Shown: piece after piece, positions 27,864-35,932 of the stretch | Layout of the letters: every line of letters begins with the position of its first letter | Position numbering within the stretch: position 1 is the stretch's first letter | NCBI GenBank assembly: GCA_002381695.1 | Contig: DFXM01000001.1 | Location: 124,001-188,000 of the forward strand | Length of the DNA: 64,000 nucleotides | Direction of reading: 5' to 3' | From: Clostridium sp. UBA4108 | GTDB lineage: Bacteria; Bacillota; Clostridia; Clostridiales; Clostridiaceae | Made by a program: the position numbers and the translations under genes | The notes under the pieces: model-generated | Databases searched by the model: none | What the model was told of the DNA's origin: nothing | Seen by the model: only the letters and a program-made list of their open reading frames with translations

Positions 27864-28022
27864 ATGGGGTGGAAATGTAAGAAAAAACGAATAGGGAGTA
27901 TCATTTGTGCTGTAGGTGCCGGAATAGTATTAGCGGTTCTAATTCCATTTTGGGGATGGATATTTGCAATGGGATGTGTAATTATTGGTGCAGGAGTATA
28001 TGTAATGAAAAATCGATGCTAA
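27864..28022 (+). CDS. 52-aa hydrophobic peptide upstream of spoVM
   Basis: I do not recognise a named family. An ATG after TGGGGGAT opens a 52-codon frame. It has a basic start (MGWKCKKKRIGS), then a long glycine- and isoleucine-rich hydrophobic region that could be one long or two short membrane helices (IPFWGWIFAMG in the middle), ending MKNRC. Cysteines lie at residues 5, 15, 38 and 52. It lies between the thiN terminator and spoVM, 22 bases before the latter, so it probably shares its sporulation transcript. A role at the forespore membrane is only a guess from position. Confidence 0.6.
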   Translation: MGWKCKKKRIGSIICAVGAGIVLAVLIPFWGWIFAMGCVIIGAGVYVMKNRC

Positions 28023-28044
28023 TAATTTTTTAGGAGGATCTAAA

Positions 28045-28122
28045 ATGACTATAAAGGTAATTAAATTACCTAAATTTCTATCAAAAATTGTACGGATTTT
28101 TGTTAGAAATAAACATAATTAA
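28045..28122 (+). CDS. spoVM: Stage V sporulation protein M (SpoVM), 25 aa
   Basis: SpoVM is a tiny amphipathic helix that recognises the curved forespore outer membrane and anchors SpoIVA there. AGGAGGATC is followed by an ATG and 25 codons. The peptide carries the family core IKLPKFL...IVR at residues 6-17 and a basic tail (VRNKHN), matching the layout of the 26-aa Bacillus protein. Position thiN-spoVM-rpmB is the same as in B. subtilis. The gene is short enough to be missed by automatic callers. A two-way terminator follows. Confidence 0.88.
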   Translation: MTIKVIKLPKFLSKIVRIFVRNKHN

Positions 28123-28130
28123 ATTAAAAA

Positions 28131-28174
28131 AGGTATAAAAAAATGCAACTAATTAGTTGCATTTTTTTATACCT
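28131..28174. terminator. Bidirectional terminator between spoVM and rpmB
   Basis: A long symmetric stem, GGTATAAAAAAATGCAACT and its complement, has A and T runs on either side. It can stop both the + transcript from spoVM and the - transcript from rpmB. Confidence 0.9.
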
Positions 28175-28365
28175 TAAACAGCACGCTGTACTTTACCTGA
28201 ACGTAAGCATCTTGTACAAACATGTACAGTTTTAGGTGATCCGTTAACTATAGCCTTAACTCTTTTTAAGTTTGGAGCCCATTTTCTCTTTGATTGACGG
28301 TGTGAGTGACTGAATTGTACTCCTGAAACTACACCTTTATCGCATATTTCACATCTTCTTGACAT
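28174..28365 (-). CDS. rpmB: 50S ribosomal protein L28
   Basis: A 63-aa basic ribosomal protein. It starts MSRRCEICDKG and has CTRCLRSG near the end, giving two CXXC pairs that suggest the zinc-binding (C+) form. The start follows GGAGGTG on the - strand. It is transcribed against its neighbours, as in Bacillus. Confidence 0.97.
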   Translation of the reverse strand: MSRRCEICDKGVVSGVQFSHSHRQSKRKWAPNLKRVKAIVNGSPKTVHVCTRCLRSGKVQRAV

Positions 28366-28411
28366 CTACTACACCTCCTAAACATAAAGGTCTTAAATCA
28401 AACATAAATTA

Positions 28412-28440
28412 TTTTAACATATATAATAGCATTCTTGCAA
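28412..28440 (-). promoter_or_regulatory. Putative rpmB promoter
   Basis: On the - strand TTGCAA (28440-28435) is separated by 17 bases from TTAAAA (28417-28412), about 45 bases before the rpmB start. The rest of 28366-28660 shows only A+T-rich sequence and the promoter below. Confidence 0.4.
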
Positions 28441-28599
28441 GTACTATAAAAAATATATCTAGTAAATATTATTTTAATTAGAAATGACAAGGAGATAAAA
28501 TTTTAAATTTGTGTAGTTGTATATATAAATAGCTAATGTCAAATAATAAGAAAATAGTAATAGCTATAGGAATATTAATAAAGTGATTATATATACTAG

Positions 28600-28628
28600 T
28601 TGAATTAAATCCCATATTAATATACAAT
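28600..28628 (+). promoter_or_regulatory. Putative yloU promoter
   Basis: TTGAAT (28600-28605), 17 bases, then TACAAT (28623-28628). It lies 33 bases before the yloU start, with AAGGAGG in between. Confidence 0.5.
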
Positions 28629-28660
28629 GTTTATAAGGTATAATTAAGGAGGAACAGAGT

Positions 28661-29011
28661 ATGAAGGCTAACGTGAACACTGAATTAGGAAATATATATT
28701 ATTCTGAAGAAGTGCTAGCTAATATAGCAGGTGTGTCAACCATGGAATGCTATGGAGTAGTAGGAATGGCACTTAAGAATGCAAAGGATGGCTTATGGGA
28801 GCTGTTGAAGGCAGAAAATTTAGCTAAGGGCGTTAAAATTATCCACAAAGATGATTCTATAATAGTGGAGTTATATATAATAGTTGAATATGGAACAAAA
28901 ATTTCTGTAATAGCAAACAACATAATACAAACTGTAAGATATAATTTAGAGAATTTTACAGGTATTAAGGTTTCACAAGTTACAGTTAACGTTCAAGGTG
29001 TAAGGATCTAG
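28661..29011 (+). CDS. yloU: Asp23/Gls24 family envelope stress protein (YloU)
   Basis: A 116-aa protein of the Asp23 family, with the usual LGNIYYSEEVLANIAGVSTMECYGVVGM N-terminal pattern (residues 8-35). Asp23 proteins are abundant, often membrane-associated through partners, and linked to cell envelope homeostasis. AAGGAGG precedes the ATG. It is followed within 12 bases by yloV, the standard pair. Confidence 0.92.
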   Translation: MKANVNTELGNIYYSEEVLANIAGVSTMECYGVVGMALKNAKDGLWELLKAENLAKGVKIIHKDDSIIVELYIIVEYGTKISVIANNIIQTVRYNLENFTGIKVSQVTVNVQGVRI

Positions 29012-29023
29012 GAGGTAACAAGA

Positions 29024-30679
29024 GTGGAATATTTTACAATAAATGGGCGAGATTTTTGCAACATGATAAAAAATGCTTCAAATGCTTTAGAAAAGCAAAA
29101 GGAGTATGTAAACTCACTAAATGTATTTCCAGTGCCAGATGGAGACACAGGAACAAATATGTCTCTTACTTTTAAAGCGGCATCTAAGGAAATAAATGAA
29201 TTGGAAAACAATACAATTGGTGATATTTCTAAAAAATTAGCAAAAGGTGCCCTAATGGGAGCCAGAGGCAACTCTGGAGTTATACTTTCACAAATATTAA
29301 GAGGTATGTCCAAAGGTTTAGAAGGAAAAAAGGAAGCTGGCATTGAGGATGTTAAGAAATCTTTTGTTGAAGGGTGTAACTTTGCTTATAAAGCTGTAAT
29401 GAGACCTACAGAGGGAACAATTCTTACAATCATAAGAGCTGCTGCAGATGCTGCTAAAGAGAGTAAGGCTGAAGAGATAATAGCTCTTTTTCAAGAGGTT
29501 TGTAATAAGAGTAAAATTATGTTAGATAAAACTCCTGAAATGTTACCACAGTTAAAACAGGCTAAAGTTGTAGATGCTGGAGGAATGGGATTATTAATAC
29601 TTCTAAAAGGTATGTTGGAATCACTTGAAAATGGAAGTGATGTAGATTTACTAAAAGATGGAGAAGTTACTAGTGAAGAAGTAAATATAGCATCTCCAGA
29701 GAACAATATAGCTCCAGAGGATATTAAGTTCGGATATTGCACTGAATTTATGATATTAAGCAATAAAGTAAATGTAGAAACATTTAAAGAAGAACTAGAG
29801 AAAAGAGGAGATTCTATAGTTGTAGTTGGATTAGATGAATTAGTAAAAGTTCATGTTCATACTAATGATCCAGGAGATGTGCTTTCCATGGCATTAACTA
29901 TGGGTGAAATCACCAAAATTAAAATTGAAAATATGAGAGAGCAAAATAGAGCTCTATCTGATGAAAAACAAGTAGAGGATAGAGTTGATAATAATATTCC
30001 CCAAATAGAAGAAGAAAGAAAATCATATGGCTTTGTTACAGTAGCTAGGGGAGAAGGTATTAGTGCTATATTTAAAGATTTAGGCGTAGATGAGATTATA
30101 GAGGGTGGCCAGACTATGAATCCAAGCACTCAAGATATAGTTGAAAGCATTAACAAGGTAAATGCGGACACTGTATTTGTACTACCTAATAATAAGAATA
30201 TAATTATGGCAGCTACCCAGGCCATAGAACTTATAGAAGATAAAAAAGTAATAGTTATTCCAACAAAAACTATACCTCAAGGTATTACAGCGATTACTAT
30301 GTTTAATCTAGAAGGAACTTCAGATGAAAATGAAACTACAATGACAGAGGCTCTAGAAAATGTAACCTCTGGTTCTGTTACTTATGCTGTAAAAGATACA
30401 GAGGATAATGGAAGAGTTATTAAAGAAGGCGACATATTAGGTTTATTAGAAGGTAAGATAGATGAAATTGGAAAAGACATCTATAAAGTATGTGAAAACC
30501 TGATTGAAAACATGATAAATGAAAATAGTGAACTTATTACTATATTTTACGGAGAAGATTGTAAAGAAGAAGAAGTAGAGGGTTTAGTAGAAAGTTTAGA
30601 AGAGAAGTATCCAGACATGGATGTTCAATGTTTTAATGGTAAGCAGCCATTATATTATTTTATTACATCTGTAGAATAA
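29024..30679 (+). CDS. yloV: DAK2/DegV-like protein YloV (FakA-type fatty acid kinase subunit)
   Basis: A 551-aa protein with an N-terminal dihydroxyacetone-kinase-like DAK2 domain. The Mg-ATP motif FPVPDGDTGTNMS is near residue 36, and GARGNSGVILSQIL near 79. A middle domain and a C-terminal DegV-like domain follow. In staphylococci FakA phosphorylates FakB-bound fatty acids to feed phospholipid synthesis. plsX and acpP in this window fit that pathway, but no fakB is visible here. The start is GTG at 29024 after AGGAGGT. Confidence 0.9.
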   Translation: MEYFTINGRDFCNMIKNASNALEKQKEYVNSLNVFPVPDGDTGTNMSLTFKAASKEINELENNTIGDISKKLAKGALMGARGNSGVILSQILRGMSKGLEGKKEAGIEDVKKSFVEGCNFAYKAVMRPTEGTILTIIRAAADAAKESKAEEIIALFQEVCNKSKIMLDKTPEMLPQLKQAKVVDAGGMGLLILLKGMLESLENGSDVDLLKDGEVTSEEVNIASPENNIAPEDIKFGYCTEFMILSNKVNVETFKEELEKRGDSIVVVGLDELVKVHVHTNDPGDVLSMALTMGEITKIKIENMREQNRALSDEKQVEDRVDNNIPQIEEERKSYGFVTVARGEGISAIFKDLGVDEIIEGGQTMNPSTQDIVESINKVNADTVFVLPNNKNIIMAATQAIELIEDKKVIVIPTKTIPQGITAITMFNLEGTSDENETTMTEALENVTSGSVTYAVKDTEDNGRVIKEGDILGLLEGKIDEIGKDIYKVCENLIENMINENSELITIFYGEDCKEEEVEGLVESLEEKYPDMDVQCFNGKQPLYYFITSVE

Positions 30680-30698
30680 AAGCCTTAGGGCTTTTTTC
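30678..30698 (+). terminator. Terminator after yloV
   Basis: AAAAGCC pairs with GGGCTTTT and the arm continues into a T run. It overlaps the end of yloV. Confidence 0.75.
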
Positions 30699-30727
30699 TC
30701 TATATAAAATTAATATGGAGTGATAGA

Positions 30728-32761
30728 GTGAATATATATGATGATATTACTTATGTAAAAGGAGTAGGGCCTAAGAGTGCAGAAAAGCTAAACAAATGTG
30801 GTATATTTAATTTACTAGATTTACTACTATATTTTCCAAGAGATTATGAGAACATATTTGCTATACAAAATCTCAATGAAATACAAAAAAAAGAGAAGGC
30901 GATATTAGAGGTTGAAGTAGAGAAGATATGTAGAGATATAAAGACAAAGACAGGTAAAGTAATGTCAACAGTAATATTTACCTACGAAAGAGAAAAAATA
31001 AAAGGAATATGGTTTAATCAACCCTATGCAAAGAACTCATTTTCATTAGGTGGTAAATACTTAATTAATGGGATCTTAGAGAAGAAAGGAAAAGAATACA
31101 TAATAAGTAATGCCAAGATTATGAGAAATACAGCTAAAACTAGCAATGATATTATGGCAAAATATCCACTAAAAGATAATTTAAATAACACTTTTCTTAA
31201 TAAAGTGATTACTGAGGTATTAAGTAAAGTTAATATAAAAGAGAATTTGCCACAAAAACTTTTGGAGAAATATGAGTTTATGCCATTAAATGATGCAATA
31301 CGTAATATTCATAATCCCACAGACATTATGAATCTGGAGAGGGCAAGACGAAGATTAAAATTCCAAGAGCTTTTTATTTATTCATTGAAGCTTATGATGT
31401 TAAAAAACTTCAATGGTTATGCTAAAGGTATACAGTTTAATATTGTTTCAGAACTTAAAGAACTAAAAGAAAGTCTTCCTTTTAAACTTACTGAGGCGCA
31501 GAGTAAGGCTGTAAGAGAGATTTTAATAGATGAGAAGAAGCCAATACCTATGAATAGATTAGTGCAAGGTGATGTGGGAAGTGGAAAAACAGTAGTATCC
31601 CTTATTACTATGTTTAATGTGGTTAAGAATGGATATCAAGTAGCTATGATGGCACCAACAGAAATACTAGCAAAGCAACATTACAGTGAAGCTATAAAAA
31701 TCTATGAACCTTTTGGTATAACTGTAGAATTGCTTACAGGAAGTATCACAGAAAAAAATAAAGAAGTGATTAAAGAAAAGTTAAAAAGTGGCGAAATACA
31801 AGTTATAATAGGTACACATGCACTTATTGAAGATAATGTGGTATTTAATAATTTAGGAATGATAGTTACAGATGAACAGCATAGGTTTGGTGTGGGACAA
31901 AGAAGTAAGTTAAATAATAAAGGAGAAAATATAGATGTATTAGTTATGAGTGCAACTCCTATACCAAGAACTCTGTGTTTATATCTCTATGGAGATTTAG
32001 ATGTTTCAATTATTGATTCGTTACCTCCAGGAAGAAAACCTATAGATACATACTATATAAATAGCAGCGAAAAGAACAGAGTGTATAATTTTGCACTAAG
32101 GGAAATACAAAGTGGAAGGCAAGCCTATGTAGTTTGTCCTCTAGTTGAAGAAAATGAAGATATGAAACTAAGCTCTGTGACCGCAATATATGAAGAACTT
32201 AAAAAAAATTATTTTAGAGATGTGGAAATTGCCATACTTCATGGTAAAATGAGTAATAAAGATAAAAATTTTATAATGGATAGGTTTAAAAATGAAGAAA
32301 TAAAGGTACTAATCGCTACAACGGTTATAGAAGTAGGAGTAAATGTGCCAAATTCCACTATAATGATTATTGAAAATGCAGAGAGATTTGGATTAGCTCA
32401 GCTACATCAACTTAGAGGAAGGGTTGGCAGAGGAAGCTATAAATCTTATTGTATGCTTATTGCTAATATAAAAAGTGAAACAACCAAAAAAAGAATGGAT
32501 ATAATGAAAAATAGTAATGATGGATTTTATATATCAGAGCAAGATTTGAAGCTTCGTGGAAGTGGAGAGATGTTCGGAAGTAGACAATCCGGTGAGAATG
32601 GGCTTATTCTTGCTGATTTAATTAATGATTTTAATTTGTTTAAAATAGCTAATGAAGAAGCTAAAGAACTCATTAATAGTAATGATAATGAAAATAAAAG
32701 GATAGTGAGAGAAATAATGAGTAATTTAGAAAGAAGTACAAAGTATATATGCTTTAATTAA
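30728..32761 (+). CDS. recG: ATP-dependent DNA helicase RecG
   Basis: A superfamily 2 branch-migration helicase that regresses forks and processes Holliday junctions. The 677-aa protein has an N-terminal wedge/OB domain (about 1-200), Walker A GDVGSGKTVV near 280, the DEQH box near 382, and motifs VMSATPIPRTL and QLRGRVGRG. The start is GTG at 30728 after GGAGTGAT. rsmD follows after 21 bases. Confidence 0.96.
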   Translation: MNIYDDITYVKGVGPKSAEKLNKCGIFNLLDLLLYFPRDYENIFAIQNLNEIQKKEKAILEVEVEKICRDIKTKTGKVMSTVIFTYEREKIKGIWFNQPYAKNSFSLGGKYLINGILEKKGKEYIISNAKIMRNTAKTSNDIMAKYPLKDNLNNTFLNKVITEVLSKVNIKENLPQKLLEKYEFMPLNDAIRNIHNPTDIMNLERARRRLKFQELFIYSLKLMMLKNFNGYAKGIQFNIVSELKELKESLPFKLTEAQSKAVREILIDEKKPIPMNRLVQGDVGSGKTVVSLITMFNVVKNGYQVAMMAPTEILAKQHYSEAIKIYEPFGITVELLTGSITEKNKEVIKEKLKSGEIQVIIGTHALIEDNVVFNNLGMIVTDEQHRFGVGQRSKLNNKGENIDVLVMSATPIPRTLCLYLYGDLDVSIIDSLPPGRKPIDTYYINSSEKNRVYNFALREIQSGRQAYVVCPLVEENEDMKLSSVTAIYEELKKNYFRDVEIAILHGKMSNKDKNFIMDRFKNEEIKVLIATTVIEVGVNVPNSTIMIIENAERFGLAQLHQLRGRVGRGSYKSYCMLIANIKSETTKKRMDIMKNSNDGFYISEQDLKLRGSGEMFGSRQSGENGLILADLINDFNLFKIANEEAKELINSNDNENKRIVREIMSNLERSTKYICFN

Positions 32762-32782
32762 ACCAATTTAGGAGGAACCACC

Positions 32783-33340
32783 ATGAGAGTAATTGCAGGA
32801 GTAGCTAGAGGAAGAAAAATATTATCTCCAGAAGGTATGGGAACTAGACCAACCTTAGATAGAATTAAGGAATCAATCTTTAATATAATACAAAATAGAA
32901 CTAGAGATGCTATAGTTCTTGACCAGTTTGCAGGGACAGGAAGTTTGGGTTTAGAAGCCGTAAGTAGAGGAGCAAAGGAATGCCATCTGATTGATAAAGG
33001 TGACATTACTTTTAATTACTTAAAACAAAATGTGATTAATTTGAAATTTGAAGAAAAGTGTACTTGTCATAAAGGAGATTGCTACAATTATTTAGAGGAA
33101 TTTGGCAGAATTGGGAAGGTGTTTAATTTGATATTCATTGACCCTCCCTATGCTAAAGAAATGATTCAGCCATCTATAGATCTTATTGTGAAACATAAAC
33201 TTCTCAAAAAAGATGGTCTTATTATAACTAAGATAGATTCGTCAGAAGAAATCTATGATGGTAATGAGGAGATTGGACTTATTAACAAAAGAAAATATGG
33301 AAATACCACTGTGTGCTTCTATGAATATAAGGAGAATTAA
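32783..33340 (+). CDS. rsmD: 16S rRNA (guanine-966-N2)-methyltransferase RsmD
   Basis: Methylates G966 of 16S rRNA. The 185-aa protein has MRVIAGVARGRKI at its N-terminus, TRPTLDRIKESIFNII, the SAM site DQFAGTGSLGLEA near residue 47 and the catalytic DPPY near 120. AGGAGG precedes the ATG. coaD starts 2 bases after the stop. Confidence 0.96.
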   Translation: MRVIAGVARGRKILSPEGMGTRPTLDRIKESIFNIIQNRTRDAIVLDQFAGTGSLGLEAVSRGAKECHLIDKGDITFNYLKQNVINLKFEEKCTCHKGDCYNYLEEFGRIGKVFNLIFIDPPYAKEMIQPSIDLIVKHKLLKKDGLIITKIDSSEEIYDGNEEIGLINKRKYGNTTVCFYEYKEN

Positions 33341-33342
33341 AA

Positions 33343-33837
33343 ATGATAAGAGCAGTTTATCCAGGAAGCTTTGATCCTATTACGAATGGACATCTAGATA
33401 TAATCAAAAGATGTTCCTATGTATTTGATGAAGTTATTGTAGCGGTGCTAATAAATCCTAATAAGAAAGGGTGGTTTGAAGTAGAAGAAAGAGTAGCTCA
33501 AATAGAAAGAGTCGTTTCCACCTTTGATAATATTAAAGTAAAAAGCTTCACAGGACTTCTAGTGGATTTTATGGATGATCAGGGTATTGATGTATTAGTA
33601 AAAGGATTAAGATCTATGTCAGACTTTGATTATGAATTTCAGATGGCTTTAATGAATAAAAAGCTAGACAAGACTAAAGAAACTATGTTTATGATGACAA
33701 ATTCCAAATACTCCTATTTGAGTTCCACAGCTATAAAACAGGTAGCTTTATTTAAAGGATGTTTAGATGGGTTAGTACCTAAGGAATTAGAAGAGGAAAT
33801 AAGAGATCGAGCTAGACTTTTTAAGGGGGAGTTATAG
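33343..33837 (+). CDS. coaD: Phosphopantetheine adenylyltransferase
   Basis: Transfers AMP from ATP to 4'-phosphopantetheine in coenzyme A synthesis. The 164-aa protein has YPGSFDPITNGHLDII at residues 5-20 (the TxGH nucleotidyltransferase motif) and the second motif SKYSYLSSTAIKQVA near 127. It forms a tight unit with rsmD and the next gene. Confidence 0.97.
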   Translation: MIRAVYPGSFDPITNGHLDIIKRCSYVFDEVIVAVLINPNKKGWFEVEERVAQIERVVSTFDNIKVKSFTGLLVDFMDDQGIDVLVKGLRSMSDFDYEFQMALMNKKLDKTKETMFMMTNSKYSYLSSTAIKQVALFKGCLDGLVPKELEEEIRDRARLFKGEL

Positions 33838-34392
33838 GTGAAAGTTCTTGAATTAATTGATTATCTTGAGCAGAGTATAGAAATGTCTTCTAAGAATTTA
33901 GTTGGAAAAGTATCTATAAATAAAAAAGAAACTTTGAAAACCTTAGGTGAAATAAGAAGATTATTACCAGATGAATTAGAAGAAGCAAAAAACATAATAA
34001 GAAAAAAGGAATCTATATTAAATGAAGCTAAAAGAGATGGAGAGCAAGTTATTGAGAATGCGAGAAGAAAAGCTCAAGATGAGTATGAAAAATCTGAAGT
34101 TTTAGTTTCAGCAAAGGCAGCAGCTCAGGAGATTATTGAAAATGCCAATATTGAAGCAAAACAAATTAAAGTTGATGCAGCTAAGTATGCAAAAGAAGTG
34201 AAATTTGGAGTAATGAACTATACAGACAAAACTTTAAGTAATTTACAGAAGAATATTGACTTAATTGGAGAAGAGAGTTTGAAAAGTATTCAAAATGAAA
34301 TGGAAGACATGCTCGTAAGAATTTATAAGCACATATCTTCCACAACTATAATGGTAAGAGATAACATGAAAGATTTAGGAGATGGAAAATAA
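33838..34392 (+). CDS. Coiled-coil protein of unknown function
   Basis: A 184-aa, highly charged, alanine- and glutamate-rich protein predicted to be mostly coiled coil (about residues 45-125). It resembles clostridial proteins sometimes labelled ATPase or DivIVA-like, but I see no P-loop. The start is the GTG at 33838, directly after the coaD stop, with GGGGGAG upstream. Its last 18 bases overlap the 3' end of convergent ylbJ. A structural role is a guess. Confidence 0.75.
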   Translation: MKVLELIDYLEQSIEMSSKNLVGKVSINKKETLKTLGEIRRLLPDELEEAKNIIRKKESILNEAKRDGEQVIENARRKAQDEYEKSEVLVSAKAAAQEIIENANIEAKQIKVDAAKYAKEVKFGVMNYTDKTLSNLQKNIDLIGEESLKSIQNEMEDMLVRIYKHISSTTIMVRDNMKDLGDGK

Positions 34393-35571
34393 TTTTTTTA
34401 TGTTTTTTAGAAGAATGGGTAAAACTAAAATAAAAATTAAGGTTACAAATAAATAGATATTAGGTATGTTAAAGCTTGATAATTTGGTAGAAGTAAAAGT
34501 CTCTTGGTAAATACCTAATATAGGTAGCTGAATTAATCCAAAAGTTATAATAGAATTGATTATTCCTTGAAAAAACTTCAGAGATATATATTTTTTCATA
34601 GAAATTTTATATTTATATATAAAGGAATATACCTGAGAATTTATAGATAATCCACCAAAGCCTATTAAAAAGCTACATAGTATTAACTTCCAACTGCTTG
34701 AAAGTTGGGTAGAGGATAGTATATTGCATCCATTTGTAACTTCAATTATCCCTAGAATAGTACCGTCTATAGCACTAGTGGGCATAGATAATTTATTACA
34801 TATATGATATATAGCAGTGGAATATATTTCACTGCTTTTTATTATGTTTATTAGTACTGAAAATATAATTACAAAACTTCCGATAGATATGCAAGTTTTC
34901 ACAGCTTCTTCCAAAGCATTCTTTAAGGCGATTCCTAAATTAAGATTATTGGTGTTAGATCTATTGTCTAATTTAGATATATGATCATATTTGAAATTTT
35001 TTCTAGGAAGTATAATTCCCATAGTTATGCACGAAAGTATATTTGCAGCTATCAATATATAACCAAAATTGGAGTTTTGCAACATAGCAGTGCCAACCGT
35101 ACCAATTATAAATAAAGGACTCCCATTACTAGCTATATTTAACAATCTTTGGAAGGTATACTTATCAATAAGATTTCTTTCATACAATTCGCAAGAGTAT
35201 TTGGCCCCTAAAGGATATCCACAAAATACACTAGCTAATATTACTACACTGCATTGCTTAGGAAGACCAAGAGGTTTACAAAGTATGGTCCCTAAAAGTT
35301 TAGAGTAAATCTCTATACCACCAAATACTAATATGAGGTTTATTATTACTAAAAATGGGAACAATGATGGGAATACAGAATAAAAAAATAGTTTTGTTCC
35401 GGTTATAGTAAAGTTAATACACTGCTTAGGATTTAAAATAATATATAAAATCATTATAGAAAAGCCTAAAGTGAATATTATATTAATAATAAATTTCTTA
35501 GAAAACTCTTTTGATAGGCAATAGATTAAGAAAAAAATTGATGCAAGTACTAATATAAATAAATATTTCAA
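34375..35571 (-). CDS. ylbJ: Sporulation integral membrane protein YlbJ (SpoVV)
   Basis: A 398-aa membrane protein with about ten hydrophobic segments and a nucleoside-recognition/gate-type fold (FCGYPLGAKYSCELYE, NGSPLFIIGTVG). In B. subtilis SpoVV (YlbJ) moves dipicolinic acid from the mother cell toward the forespore. The start appears to be TTG at 35571, with AAAGGA about 10 bases upstream. It overlaps the coiled-coil gene tail to tail by 18 bases. The modular hairpin element lies just upstream. Confidence 0.9.
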   Translation of the reverse strand: MKYLFILVLASIFFLIYCLSKEFSKKFIINIIFTLGFSIMILYIILNPKQCINFTITGTKLFFYSVFPSLFPFLVIINLILVFGGIEIYSKLLGTILCKPLGLPKQCSVVILASVFCGYPLGAKYSCELYERNLIDKYTFQRLLNIASNGSPLFIIGTVGTAMLQNSNFGYILIAANILSCITMGIILPRKNFKYDHISKLDNRSNTNNLNLGIALKNALEEAVKTCISIGSFVIIFSVLINIIKSSEIYSTAIYHICNKLSMPTSAIDGTILGIIEVTNGCNILSSTQLSSSWKLILCSFLIGFGGLSINSQVYSFIYKYKISMKKYISLKFFQGIINSIITFGLIQLPILGIYQETFTSTKLSSFNIPNIYLFVTLIFILVLPILLKNIKKLFSIS

Positions 35572-35672
35572 TTTTCACAGTCCTTTAAAGTGATATATTA
35601 AAATATATTTATGAGATAGGGGAGTTATGATATTAAAGTTCTATAATTTAAATAAATTACGAAGTAATTTGT

Positions 35673-35923
35673 TTAGTGAATTGCGCCAAGGTGCAGAGAA
35701 TTGGCTTTGCCAGTGAATTGCAACCTACGATTGCAGTGAAGTGCGCCTTTAGCGCAGAGAGTTGACTTCGTCAGAGAAAAAGATTTTTCTCAAGCAAAAA
35801 AACTCTTTACGAACGTAGTGAGTAACTCTCTGCGAACAACGTGAGTACTTCTCTGTAAACGAAGTGAACACTTCTCTGTGCCTATGGCACAATTCTCTGC
35901 GACAATAAGTCGCAATTCACTAA
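35673..35923. repeat. 251-bp modular hairpin element with perfect inverted ends
   Basis: The ends are a perfect 13-bp inverted repeat, TTAGTGAATTGCG (35673-35685) and CGCAATTCACTAA (35911-35923). Between them lies a chain of short palindromes, nearly all opening with TG and closing with CA or TA. Examples are TGGC/GCCA (35702-35712), TGCAA/TTGCA, TGCGC/GCGCA, TGAC/GTCA, TGTGCC/GGCACA and TGCGAC/GTCGCA. Modules in the left half are joined by GTGAAT, GAGAAT, GTGAAT, GTGAAG and GAGAGT; in the right half by ACTCTC, CTTCTC, CTTCTC, ATTCTC and ATTCAC, the reverse complements. The centre is an 8-bp stem GAGAAAAA/TTTTTCTC. It has no ORF. It fills most of the 361-bp gap between tmcAL and ylbJ. Confidence 0.8.
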
Positions 35924-35932
35924 TAAAATGCT

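Noticed and set aside
35673..35923. CRISPR array
   Set aside because: The repeated parts are 6-base spacers that flip orientation at the centre, and the modules are self-complementary. There are no direct repeats with unique spacers and no cas genes.
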